Below are positions 7,407 to 15,795 of a stretch of 64,000 nucleotides of DNA, in pieces (within the stretch, counting starts at the first letter, position 1; every line of letters begins with the position of its first letter). The DNA is from Longilinea sp035560795 (GTDB lineage Bacteria > Chloroflexota > Anaerolineae > Anaerolineales > Anaerolineaceae): positions 1-64,000 of the forward strand of contig DATMYV010000022.1 in NCBI GenBank assembly GCA_035560795.1. Direction: 5' to 3'. Below the pieces are notes generated by a model. The model searched no databases, was not told where the DNA came from, and saw only the letters and a list, made by a program, of their open reading frames with translations. Both the position numbers and the translations under genes were made by a program.

Positions 7407-8294
7407 GTGAAAGCTATTTCAATTCTAATAACGATCTTATTGCCATGTTTTGGACTATCCGGTTGCAAAACAACAATCCCCGCTGGGGATTTGCAGACTG
7501 TTTTGGATATGTCCGTTTCTGCGACCTTCAGTGCACTTACTGCTGCACCAACTGCCACGGCAGTCTTTATCGATACGCCCACTCCTACCCTTACTGCCAC
7601 CGTCACGCCCTTACCCACCGAAACGCCTTCTCCCACCTTGCTACCCACCGATATCCCAAGCCCCACTGAAACCATGGATGCAGGTCCACAGTCGACCCGC
7701 ACGTTGGCACCGCTCCCGGGTACCGGATGGTTAATCGACCTTCACATGCACACCACCTGTTCCGACGGCGACCATACCTACGAAGAAATGGTTCAGGGCG
7801 CAATCGATTTAGGTCTGGATCTAATTGCGGTCACCGACCATATCATCTGTCCAGATGTCATACAAGCCTGTCTGAATGAGAACCGTTTGGTTTGCATCCC
7901 CGGGCAGGAAGTTTCGCCAGCCTGGCATATTGTGGGGCTGGGCATCACCCAACCCGTTTCGCCTGATCAACCTTATGCCGATATCGTAGCAGCCATCCAT
8001 AATCAAGGCGGCCTCGCCATGGCTGCCCACCCTTACACACGTCCCTGGCGTTTCGATGAAAGCACTTTGATCGGCATTGGGCTGGATCTTATGGAATGCT
8101 GGTTATCCAACCCGGAGGAGAATCAACACCAGATTGACCTTGGCGAACAATACGGCATTGCTTGTACCTATGATAGCGATGCCCATGAAGTCCTTGACTT
8201 GGGACTGCGGTACATGGATTGTTCTGTCGAAATCCGCAATCTGGATGAACTGAACAGCGCGTTACACAACCATCAATGCCAGCCGAGCCTGTAA
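7407..8294 (+). CDS. Secreted PHP-domain lipoprotein, predicted phosphoesterase
   Basis: A 295-residue protein starting at GTG. A lipoprotein signal ends at LSGC (Cys20), then a Thr/Pro-rich linker (~48-100) leads to a PHP metal-dependent phosphoesterase domain. Domain motifs visible are DLHMHTTCSDG (~111-121), the following DLIAVTDH (~140-147), AHPYTRPW (~207-214) and DSDAH (~256-260), which together supply the metal ligands. The natural substrate is unknown; related PHP proteins act on phosphoesters or nucleotides. The linker style suggests the enzyme is tethered outside the membrane. It is convergent with the next gene. Confidence 0.88.
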   Translation: MKAISILITILLPCFGLSGCKTTIPAGDLQTVLDMSVSATFSALTAAPTATAVFIDTPTPTLTATVTPLPTETPSPTLLPTDIPSPTETMDAGPQSTRTLAPLPGTGWLIDLHMHTTCSDGDHTYEEMVQGAIDLGLDLIAVTDHIICPDVIQACLNENRLVCIPGQEVSPAWHIVGLGITQPVSPDQPYADIVAAIHNQGGLAMAAHPYTRPWRFDESTLIGIGLDLMECWLSNPEENQHQIDLGEQYGIACTYDSDAHEVLDLGLRYMDCSVEIRNLDELNSALHNHQCQPSL

Positions 8295-8327
8295 TAATCA
8301 GGCAAGAATGGCGTCATTGGAATTAAA

Positions 8328-9728
8328 TTACTCCCTTTTGATGGCAACTGTCGTGAAATCATCCTGGTTCAGGTTCTCGCCGCTGTGGGCCTTGACCGCA
8401 TTCCACAACCCCATGCAGATGTCATTCCCTTTTTCCTGCCGGCACGATTTCAAATTTTTCTTCACGGCCGCCAGGCCGAATTCACGGCCGCCCGGGTTAA
8501 TTGCCTCCGTAAGCCCGTCGCTGTAAAGAAGAGCCAGACCGCCGTGAGGAATTTGCACCTGCTGCTGATCGATGACGATATCCGAAAAAATCCCCAACGA
8601 CTGACCTTTCTGTAAAGGGATATCGACAAATTGATTATCTGCATCCAGGAGTATGGGCTGGAAATGGCCGGCCCGGGAATATTCCAGAATTCCGCTTTGA
8701 AAATCAAGCACGCAATAGAGCAGCGTTACAAACATGCCCGCCGAATTCATCGTTCGCAGATAACGGTTTACATTTTGCAGGATTATGCGTTGATCATGGA
8801 TTTTGCCCGTTTCAGCCCGCACCAGGCTGAAGGTAAGCGCCATGAACAGCGCTGCCGGCAGCCCTTTGCCCGACACATCGCCAATGACAATGCACAAACG
8901 GTTTTTATCCAGCGGTATAAAATCGTAAAAATCGCCGCACACCGTACGCGCCGGTATCATCAACGCGCCAAAATCATAACCGCGCGCTGCAGGCAATTTT
9001 GCCGGCAGGATGCTGCGCTGCGTCTTGCGGGCGATTTCCATTTCTTCTTCCAGTAATTTCAATAGACGCTGCGATTCATTGAACAAACGGGCATTTTCGA
9101 GCGAGAGGCTCATGCTGTTGGTCAAGGCATTCAATAATTCAATATCGGAAGCAGAAAATGCATTTTCAATATCCAGGTTTTGCAGGCTGACAATCCCGCG
9201 AACTTCATCACCAACCAGCATCGGCACTCCCAGCCAGGTTTTGGGCATTTCAGTCCCGGGCACGACCCGCATCCGGGCTGCATTTACCAGATCCAACAAA
9301 GCGGCATGATTTAGCATATACGGTTTGTGCGTACGTACAATCGCCGCCCTTGAACTGTCAATCGGCTGCCAGCCTTGAATTTGAAGGTGCACGCCGCGTT
9401 CTATGGCATAATGATGGTAGATCCGGTCGGTCTGCGGATCGTATTGCGAAATCATCACCACTTGTGCATTGAAGGTATCCCGCAGCCGGTCGCCCACCAT
9501 ATCGTAAATTGTTTGCATATCGCATTCGCAGGATAGTCCTTCCTGGACACTGTTAATCAATGCCAATTCTGCCGAGCGGCGCTTGACCACCTCAGCATAC
9601 ATGTGCACAGCCATTTTCCAATCATCCAGGCTCTCTGCTTCCATGAACTGGGTGACTGTTTCTTGAATTGATTTATTTCCGGGTGGAGCAGCCAATACAG
9701 GATGGGATCGGGATTTATTAGGCGGCAA
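8328..9728 (-). CDS. GAF-domain PP2C (SpoIIE-type) serine phosphatase
   Basis: About 466 residues. A GAF sensor domain covers roughly 75-220 (WLGVPMLVGDEVRGIVSLQN near its end), a short coiled linker follows, and the C-terminal PPM/SpoIIE domain holds GDFYDF, DVSGKGLPAALFMA, YSDGLTEA and the final DDFT, which are the metal-binding positions. Such enzymes dephosphorylate anti-sigma-factor antagonists in partner-switching pathways; no anti-sigma or antagonist gene is nearby. No ATG is usable: AAAGGAG lies 7 nt before a TTG at 9728, which I chose. A TTG at 9749 is possible but lies before that Shine-Dalgarno. Domain calls are firm, pathway is inference. Confidence 0.9.
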   Translation of the reverse strand: MPPNKSRSHPVLAAPPGNKSIQETVTQFMEAESLDDWKMAVHMYAEVVKRRSAELALINSVQEGLSCECDMQTIYDMVGDRLRDTFNAQVVMISQYDPQTDRIYHHYAIERGVHLQIQGWQPIDSSRAAIVRTHKPYMLNHAALLDLVNAARMRVVPGTEMPKTWLGVPMLVGDEVRGIVSLQNLDIENAFSASDIELLNALTNSMSLSLENARLFNESQRLLKLLEEEMEIARKTQRSILPAKLPAARGYDFGALMIPARTVCGDFYDFIPLDKNRLCIVIGDVSGKGLPAALFMALTFSLVRAETGKIHDQRIILQNVNRYLRTMNSAGMFVTLLYCVLDFQSGILEYSRAGHFQPILLDADNQFVDIPLQKGQSLGIFSDIVIDQQQVQIPHGGLALLYSDGLTEAINPGGREFGLAAVKKNLKSCRQEKGNDICMGLWNAVKAHSGENLNQDDFTTVAIKRE

Positions 9729-9858
9729 TTGGCATCTCCTTTCACGCAATTTCTCAATGCCAATATGCGTTATTTTACATTTTTCCTGTTCTTTCTACAT
9801 CCGCCTTTTGACCAGACCCGGTCATGCAAAAGTAAACTTGATGGTTCCAAATTGCCGG

Positions 9859-11049
9859 CTAGCGATCAAAAGTCACCTCGGCCGACATGCCCCAACGAAT
9901 TTCCGGCGGCGGATTGCTAATGCGCACGTGCACAGTATATTGAATATCGCCCGATTTTTCGATAAACACCCGCTCGATGGAGATCACCTCGCCGCTTAAT
10001 TCCAGTGCAGGCAAAGCATCCAGGTGAAGGGTGGCCGCCTGCCCCACCTTGATATCGACCACCTTTAATTCGGTCAAGTCGGTTGTTTCAATTTCCCAAC
10101 TGCTGGTATCTGCCAGCGTAAGCACTGGCTGTCCGGCTGCCAGCCACACACCGGGCAGCATGCCGTCCACCCAATTCATTACAGTTCCAGCAAAAGGCGC
10201 TTTTAAATCCTGGTCGGCCAGAACGCTTTGGGCGGCTCTAAGTTGCGCTTGGGCAGCCGCCAGTCGTTTTTCAGCCTGCGCCAGCAAATTCACATCCGGC
10301 CCGTTGTCCTTGTAATTTTCCAAGGTGCGCTTTGCCTTGGCCAGGACCTGACCAGCCAGCGTCAAACCGCTTTCCGCAGCCTGTTGCGGGTTGAGCAAAC
10401 TGTCGCGTTCATATAATGCCTGCTGATAATCCTCTTTGGCGTCATCATAGCGGGTCTGAGCCGATTTTCGAGTGGAATTATTGACATCCAGATCCTGGTA
10501 CTTATCCAGATTCTTCTGCGCATCATCCAGGTCATCTTTAGCCTTTTGATAAGCCTCCTCCTTATCATCCAGGACGTCACGGTATTTGCGCGTGTGGGTG
10601 TCATCGAAGGCTTTCTGAGCCTCTGTTAAATGAGTCTGAGCCTGATCCACGGCTTGTACGGCTTGAGCGCGTGCCAGGGCTGCATCTGCATCAAGATCAT
10701 TTTTCTGCCGCTGGGCTACTTCCAATTCCAACTCTGCGTTATTGAGCGCAGCTTCGGCGTTATCACGGCTGGTCAGGCTCGCCAAAACATCCCCGGCCGA
10801 GACGGTGCCGCCCTCCTGTACCGGCCTTTCACCCAGCATACCCCCCACCGGGAAAGCCAGCACAGCTGATTGATGCGGCACGACTCGCCCTTCAGCCAGT
10901 ACGCCGCTATTTTCCTCCACTATGGGTACTGCAGTTGGCTCAGCATTCTTTGTACCCATTGAGAGGGCCGAGCAGGCGGACAAGCCTGCAAGAACAGCCA
11001 ATGCCGGCAACAGGATTAAGGATTGTTTGTTCAGGTATTTTTTCATCAT
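9859..11049 (-). CDS. HlyD-type periplasmic adaptor lipoprotein of an ABC exporter
   Basis: A 396-residue membrane-fusion protein. A lipoprotein signal ends at LSAC (Cys26). A first biotinyl-lipoyl half (SAVLAFPVGGMLGERPVQEGGTV...) is followed by a very long charged coiled-coil hairpin (~100-265), the second lipoyl half (DLKAPFAGTVMNW) and a beta-barrel domain. It lies 26 nt downstream of the FtsX permease gene, so it is the last gene of a four-gene export operon read leftward. In this family the adaptor couples the permease to an outer channel or cell-surface layer. The substrate is not evident. Confidence 0.9.
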   Translation of the reverse strand: MMKKYLNKQSLILLPALAVLAGLSACSALSMGTKNAEPTAVPIVEENSGVLAEGRVVPHQSAVLAFPVGGMLGERPVQEGGTVSAGDVLASLTSRDNAEAALNNAELELEVAQRQKNDLDADAALARAQAVQAVDQAQTHLTEAQKAFDDTHTRKYRDVLDDKEEAYQKAKDDLDDAQKNLDKYQDLDVNNSTRKSAQTRYDDAKEDYQQALYERDSLLNPQQAAESGLTLAGQVLAKAKRTLENYKDNGPDVNLLAQAEKRLAAAQAQLRAAQSVLADQDLKAPFAGTVMNWVDGMLPGVWLAAGQPVLTLADTSSWEIETTDLTELKVVDIKVGQAATLHLDALPALELSGEVISIERVFIEKSGDIQYTVHVRISNPPPEIRWGMSAEVTFDR

Positions 11050-11075
11050 TCACCTACCAGGACAGTCATTTGTTT

Positions 11076-13475
11076 TTATTCGTAGGCCAGAATCTGGCGG
11101 ATGGTCAAACGGGAAGCCGTACGGGCCGGCAACAAGGATGCTACGATCGTGAAGATCACCATTAATCCAAGCCAGATGCCAACGCCGGTAAAGGTAAAAC
11201 TGACAGGAATCGGCCTGCCAAAGATCGCCCCGCCAATTGCGGCAGCCAGTGCATTGCTGACGGGCATCGCCGCCACCACGCCTGTGATCCAGCTGATCAA
11301 ACCCACCACCAATCCCTCCACAATGATCATACGCTCAATCTCAAAATCCGAAGCGCCAATTGCGCGCATGACGCCAATTTCACGGGTCCGTTCCATCACG
11401 TTCAGACTCATGGTTCCAGAAAGGCCGATCGTACCCACCACGGCCATCAACACCGAGAGAAAGAGTAAAAAGCCGGTCAGCGCGTTTAATCCCTTGGCGG
11501 AGTTGGTCAGCACGGATTGACCGGCGCTGGCTTCAGCTACCTGGTATCCGCGCTCGGTAAACACTTGCTCCAGCTTTTCTGCCAACGCAGTTTGCTCCCC
11601 CAGGGTCAGGTTTTTCTTCCGTGCCACAATGCGGAAATCGGTTGAATGATTAAAGCTATGCGTGGCTTTTGCCAATGGGGAATAATGGGTAAAGGCAACC
11701 AAACCGGTATTTTTTCCGGCGAACTGGAAGAAACCAACCACCGCCCAGCGGACTTCCGAACCGGCGATTTTTATGGTTACTGTGTCGCCAACCTGGACCT
11801 GCGGATACAGTTCCATAAATACTTCATTGAGCACAATTGCATTTTCATCCTGCGGGTCCAACCAGCGGCCGCGAATCAAAATCGGTTCCAACAACACGGA
11901 ATTCTCCGGCGGCCCTTCCATCAGAATGGCTTCGCCGGGGTGGCCGTCGGCGGTGATGATTTGCCCAACCGCCGCAGCCCAACCTTCAATGGATTCCACT
12001 TCTGGCACCGCACGGGCAATTTGTTCCACCTCATGGATGCTGTAGGCCCGGTTGAAAGAAAGATTTACGTCCGCCATGAAATAATTGCCCAGGCGGGCAA
12101 TGTAGTCTGCAATGCTCGCCCGCATGTTGAAAGTTGCCACAAACATCCCGCCGCCCAATGTCAACGTGACCAGGGTTAAGATCAGACGCAGGCGCTTGCG
12201 AAACACATTGCGGAGAGAGATCGCAATTGGCCGCGATAAGTGCAACCACGCCAGGTGGGTCTGGCGGCCGGCAGGATTTTTGACTTCGGCGTTTTCACTG
12301 CCGCTGAGCGCTTGCTGCACCGTGAGGTTTGAACCGTGTAGGATTGGAATTAAGGCTGCAGCCTGCGGCACAATCAGCGCAATGAGTGCCTGCCCCAAAA
12401 CAGCCGGTAGAAACCAACGAAAACCGCTGGATGAATAATTCAATTGCGGCGCGAGTAGATTCTGTTCCCAGTAAGCCACCAAATGGGCCAACGGGGCAGC
12501 AATGACGAAACCGATCACGCTAAACAACAAAACCAGACTCAAGTACAAGAAAATGATCTGCTGGCGCGTCCCGCCAAAACTCTTTAACACGCCAATTTGC
12601 TCAATTTGTTGATTGAGGAGTGCCGATAGAGTATTTATGATCAGGAAGGCACTGAGAAAAAGAACCAGAAAACCCAGCAGCACCAGAATTGCCGTCATGG
12701 CATTGACATACAATAAATTGGGGTGTTCCGTCGATAGCCGGACTGCCTTACTGATGGTTGTATAACCATTTTTCCTGCATTCTTCGAGGATTGAACTGGC
12801 TGCAGCCTCAATCGCGGCTCGATCTGAGCCTCCCGCCGTGGTAAATTGCAGCGTGGTAAAAAGATCGGGAATCTTTAACCACGGCAATGTTTCCAGGGTG
12901 ATGTAGCCCTGAATGGGTGCCAGGAAAAAACCCGCTCCGCCCCGATCCGATCCCAGGGTCTGATCCTGAACAATTCCCACCAACTTTAATCCGCGAATTT
13001 CACCACTGGTCAGTTTAATGAGAACAGTATCGCCGATTTTATAAGGAGTCTCATCCGCCCGGTTGACCTCCAAAACAATCTCGCGATCCAGTGGAGGCCA
13101 GTCTCCTTCCACCAATTTCACCTGTCCAATTTCCCGTTTTGCATAATCCCGGGATGCCAGTAATTTGATCGGCTTTAGTTGGGACGAGCCGGTTTTCACT
13201 CGCAGGGTCTTGATGGCAACGCCCTCTGCCTGGCGAATTTCTGGCATTCTTGCCAGATGGTTAATAAAATCCTGATCAAAGAAGACGCCTTGGATTTGAA
13301 TATTGGCCGGGTTGACCGCTGCATAACCCTGCATCATATCGGTGACCATGGCCTGCCGCAAAACCAGGATCATGCCGATGGCAACCAGCCCGACGGTAAT
13401 GGACGCGATTACCATCACGGTCCGGGTGGGATTGCCAAAAAAGTCGCTCAACACTTTTCGCGTTCGAGGTCTCAT
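11076..13475 (-). CDS. FtsX-type ABC permease
   Basis: A 799-residue membrane protein with one N-terminal membrane segment (~20-42), a large extracytoplasmic domain, and two FtsX-like permease blocks of three helices each (~265-385 and ~670-795), i.e. a duplicated MacB/LolC-type layout. GVLKSFGGTRQQI and GVMRAIGASDFEI are the paired cytoplasmic coupling segments. It overlaps the upstream ATPase gene by 4 nt and is followed by the adaptor gene. Likely exports or extracts a lipid, peptide or antibiotic-like substrate; the substrate is unknown. Confidence 0.92.
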   Translation of the reverse strand: MRPRTRKVLSDFFGNPTRTVMVIASITVGLVAIGMILVLRQAMVTDMMQGYAAVNPANIQIQGVFFDQDFINHLARMPEIRQAEGVAIKTLRVKTGSSQLKPIKLLASRDYAKREIGQVKLVEGDWPPLDREIVLEVNRADETPYKIGDTVLIKLTSGEIRGLKLVGIVQDQTLGSDRGGAGFFLAPIQGYITLETLPWLKIPDLFTTLQFTTAGGSDRAAIEAAASSILEECRKNGYTTISKAVRLSTEHPNLLYVNAMTAILVLLGFLVLFLSAFLIINTLSALLNQQIEQIGVLKSFGGTRQQIIFLYLSLVLLFSVIGFVIAAPLAHLVAYWEQNLLAPQLNYSSSGFRWFLPAVLGQALIALIVPQAAALIPILHGSNLTVQQALSGSENAEVKNPAGRQTHLAWLHLSRPIAISLRNVFRKRLRLILTLVTLTLGGGMFVATFNMRASIADYIARLGNYFMADVNLSFNRAYSIHEVEQIARAVPEVESIEGWAAAVGQIITADGHPGEAILMEGPPENSVLLEPILIRGRWLDPQDENAIVLNEVFMELYPQVQVGDTVTIKIAGSEVRWAVVGFFQFAGKNTGLVAFTHYSPLAKATHSFNHSTDFRIVARKKNLTLGEQTALAEKLEQVFTERGYQVAEASAGQSVLTNSAKGLNALTGFLLFLSVLMAVVGTIGLSGTMSLNVMERTREIGVMRAIGASDFEIERMIIVEGLVVGLISWITGVVAAMPVSNALAAAIGGAIFGRPIPVSFTFTGVGIWLGLMVIFTIVASLLPARTASRLTIRQILAYE

Positions 13476-14236
13476 GGCTGCGCGCCTTCCGCAATCAGTC
13501 GCGGCACAATCACGCCGTCCGACATGTGGATGATACGGTCCGTTCGCTGTGCCAGGTCCAAATCGTGCGTCACCATGAGGATGGTTTTCCCCTGAGCAAC
13601 CAGTTCTTGAAAAAGCTGGATGATCTCTTCAGCCGAACGTGAATCCAGATTGCCGGTGGGCTCATCCGCTACCAGGATGGGCACGTCATTGGCCAAGGCT
13701 CGCGCAACAGCTGCACTTTGCTGCTGCCCGCTGGAAACAGCTCCGGGGAATTTATTTGCCTCTTTTTCCAACCCGACCCGCGCCAGTAGTTGGCGTGCCC
13801 GTTCCTCCCGTTCGGCCGGCGGGAACATACGGCAAAAATCCATCGGCAGCATTACATTTTCGATCAAAGTCAGGGTGGGCAATAGTTGAAAGAACTGAAA
13901 AACGATGCCCAGCGTGCGACCGCGCCACTCGGAAAGTTTCCCTTCGTTCAAAGCCTGCAAAGGCTGGCCGGCCACTGTCACCTCGCCGCTGGACGGGTGG
14001 TCTATCCCGGTGATCATGTTCACCAGGGTCGATTTTCCACACCCCGAGCGGCCGACAATGCCAACGAACTCTCCTTTTTCCATTTCCAGGTTTACATGTT
14101 TGAGTACCTGGACATCTCCGGAAGCCAGCGTAAAAACTTTGTTCAGATCGCGGACCGTTATGATCGGAGTGCGTTCATCCCAGGTAAAATCAGGCGTCCG
14201 GTACGGGAATTTAGGCACCATCGGCCAGCTCCCCAT
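13472..14236 (-). CDS. ABC transporter ATPase with altered signature motif
   Basis: A 254-residue MacB/LolD-type ATPase. Walker A is GRSGCGKST (~57-65), Walker B is VLVADEPTGNLDS and the switch His lies in MVTHD. The ABC signature is unusual: VSSGQQQSAAVARAL instead of LSGGQQQRVAIARAL, so the first Gly of the LSGGQ core and the following Arg are changed. This may weaken one of the two ATP sites. The operon has a second ATPase with an intact signature just upstream (26-nt overlap), so the two could form a heterodimer with one degenerate site. It overlaps the permease gene by 4 nt. Confidence 0.93.
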   Translation of the reverse strand: MGSWPMVPKFPYRTPDFTWDERTPIITVRDLNKVFTLASGDVQVLKHVNLEMEKGEFVGIVGRSGCGKSTLVNMITGIDHPSSGEVTVAGQPLQALNEGKLSEWRGRTLGIVFQFFQLLPTLTLIENVMLPMDFCRMFPPAEREERARQLLARVGLEKEANKFPGAVSSGQQQSAAVARALANDVPILVADEPTGNLDSRSAEEIIQLFQELVAQGKTILMVTHDLDLAQRTDRIIHMSDGVIVPRLIAEGAQP

Positions 14237-14909
14237 CCCGCAACACGATCAAACGATGCGCCACTTTGACAATTCCGGGATCGTGCGTTACCAAAACAAC
14301 TGTCTTGCCCTGACGGACCAATCCAAAAAAGATTTCAAAAATGATTCCAGCTGTAATCGAATCCAAACGGCCAGTTGGCTCATCCGCAACAATCAGGTCA
14401 GGATCGTTCGCTAACGCGCGGGCGATGGCCACCCGCTGTTGCTGTCCGCCTGATATTTGCGAGGGTAGTTTGTGGGCATGGTCTGCCAGTTCAACCGCGC
14501 GCAGCAAGTCCTCAGCGCGCTTTCTGCTTTGTCCGGCCTGATAGGTACCGCACAAATCCAGCGGCAGCATCACATTTTCGACTAACGACAACATGGGCAG
14601 CAGGTGAAATGACTGGTAAATGACCCCGACATTCTTCCCGCGCCAGCGCGAACGCCGGTCATCGGGCATGTCATGCACCAATACGCCATTCACCTTAACT
14701 TCGCCTTCGGTAAGGCGATCGATGCCGGTGATCATATTGACCAGTGTGGTTTTGCCAGCGCCGGACTTACCTTGAATGGCAAGAAATTCACCAGGTTTGA
14801 CCTGCAATGAGACGTGGTTCAACGCCCGAAAAGGCCCGGCGGCAGTCGGATAATCCTTGCAGACGTCCTTTAGTTGAATAATGGTGGTTGTCGGAAGGTC
14901 TGGAAGCAT
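14211..14909 (-). CDS. ABC transporter ATPase
   Basis: A 232-residue MacB/LolD-type ATPase, first gene of the leftward export operon. Walker A is GKSGAGKTT, the signature is ISGGQQQRVAIARAL, Walker B is LIVADEPTGRLDS and the switch segment is LVTHD. All catalytic motifs are standard, unlike its downstream partner. The gene is divergent from marR, with about 310 nt between the starts, so it is a plausible MarR target. Confidence 0.93.
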   Translation of the reverse strand: MLPDLPTTTIIQLKDVCKDYPTAAGPFRALNHVSLQVKPGEFLAIQGKSGAGKTTLVNMITGIDRLTEGEVKVNGVLVHDMPDDRRSRWRGKNVGVIYQSFHLLPMLSLVENVMLPLDLCGTYQAGQSRKRAEDLLRAVELADHAHKLPSQISGGQQQRVAIARALANDPDLIVADEPTGRLDSITAGIIFEIFFGLVRQGKTVVLVTHDPGIVKVAHRLIVLRDGELADGA

Positions 14910-15218
14910 TAGGGTTAGGCAATTGACGCTGGCTGGATTGGGAGGAATTATTCTTATGGAGGCGGATGTTACCCCTTATGATCTCGACTATCCATTCAAA
15001 AGGTCCGATAAACTAGTTTTTCTTGGTAACATTTCCTCTTGGAGGAATTATACAACGCTACCAAGCAACTGGCATGGGTCGAAACCAAAACAGTAATGGC
15101 AGGAATGGTACTCAAAACGACTGCCTGCACACGGAAAACGCCGTAAATAACTGTTGACGGCGGGAGATTTATTGAATATAGTTTAGCTATAAACGTTTTT
15201 GCTCAAATTGAGGATGCC
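14910..15218. other. Intergenic region between ABC operon and marR
   Basis: Divergent control region of about 309 nt. It contains one copy of the 17-bp MarR-type site (15178-15194) close to marR. A short open frame (ATG at 14956, 46 codons) has a good Shine-Dalgarno (GGGAGGAATT), but the product resembles nothing I know and I do not call it a gene. No clear promoter for the leftward operon is visible. Confidence 0.5.
15178..15194 (+). promoter_or_regulatory. MarR-type operator candidate, site 1
   Basis: ATAGTTTAGCTATAAAC, partly palindromic (GTTTA..TAAAC), 25 nt before the marR start. It closely resembles sites 2 and 3 downstream of marR. Confidence 0.55.
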
Positions 15219-15659
15219 ATGACGCTTTATGAAGAGATCAATACGACCCTGATGACTTCCCAGGTGCTAATAAATGACAGCGATGAGCGTTTTTTTGAGA
15301 AATTCAAACTGGGAACCACGCGCTATTACACCCTGATCCACCTGGATCAATCGCCCGGCCTGACCTTGAGCGAACTCAGTCAACGCTTGCTTTGCACCAA
15401 GGGCAACATGACCCGCATCCTCAGGAGCATGGAACAGGCTGGCTGGCTGCTGCGGCGCACTGATACGCAAGATGGCCGTGTCGTTCACCTGTCCCTGACC
15501 CAACAAGGCAGGGATTTACTCGCGGGTGTCCAGGCAGCCTACCAGGACTTCCTTCAGCAACGTTATTCGGGTCTTGAACTCTACGAGATCGACTCTCTCC
15601 AACGCATCTGTTCCCGCCTTAACCGCCAGCTTGAAAGCTATTTACGGCCAACCGATTGA
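15219..15659 (+). CDS. MarR-family transcriptional regulator
   Basis: A 146-residue winged-helix repressor. The DNA-binding core is LTLSELSQRLLCTKGNMTRILRSMEQAGWLLRR (approximately 48-80), followed by the DGRVVHLSLTQQGRDLL wing and C-terminal dimerisation helix. MarR proteins usually repress a divergent exporter and respond to small phenolic or antibiotic ligands. Here it is divergent from a complete ABC export operon and upstream of an amylase, and the same 17-bp sequence occurs once before it and twice after it. It probably controls itself and one or both neighbours. Confidence 0.92.
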   Translation: MTLYEEINTTLMTSQVLINDSDERFFEKFKLGTTRYYTLIHLDQSPGLTLSELSQRLLCTKGNMTRILRSMEQAGWLLRRTDTQDGRVVHLSLTQQGRDLLAGVQAAYQDFLQQRYSGLELYEIDSLQRICSRLNRQLESYLRPTD

Positions 15660-15693
15660 AAATTATCCATCAGTACAGAGGCGAAGGAGAATT

Positions 15694-15755
15694 ATAGTTG
15701 ACATATAAACAAACTTATTGTATATTTATTCAATAATAGTTTACTTATCAACTAT
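15694..15755. repeat. Long imperfect inverted repeat holding operator sites 2 and 3
   Basis: Arms ATAGTTGA (15694-15701) and TCAACTAT (15748-15755) are perfect and continue inward as imperfect complement (TAAAC..TTATTG against CAATAA..GTTTA). Sites ATAGTTGACATATAAAC (15694-15710) and ATAGTTTACTTATCAAC (15736-15752) each match the site before marR at most positions. It lies in the marR-amylase gap, 40 nt before the amylase start. Confidence 0.65.
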
Positions 15756-15795
15756 ATACAGTATTACCCTTACTAACTCAACCTGAAGGTGCCAC

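Noticed and set aside
14956..15096. 46-codon small gene with a good Shine-Dalgarno in the marR divergent region
   Set aside because: The product is unrecognised and too short to separate from chance; mentioned only in the region note.
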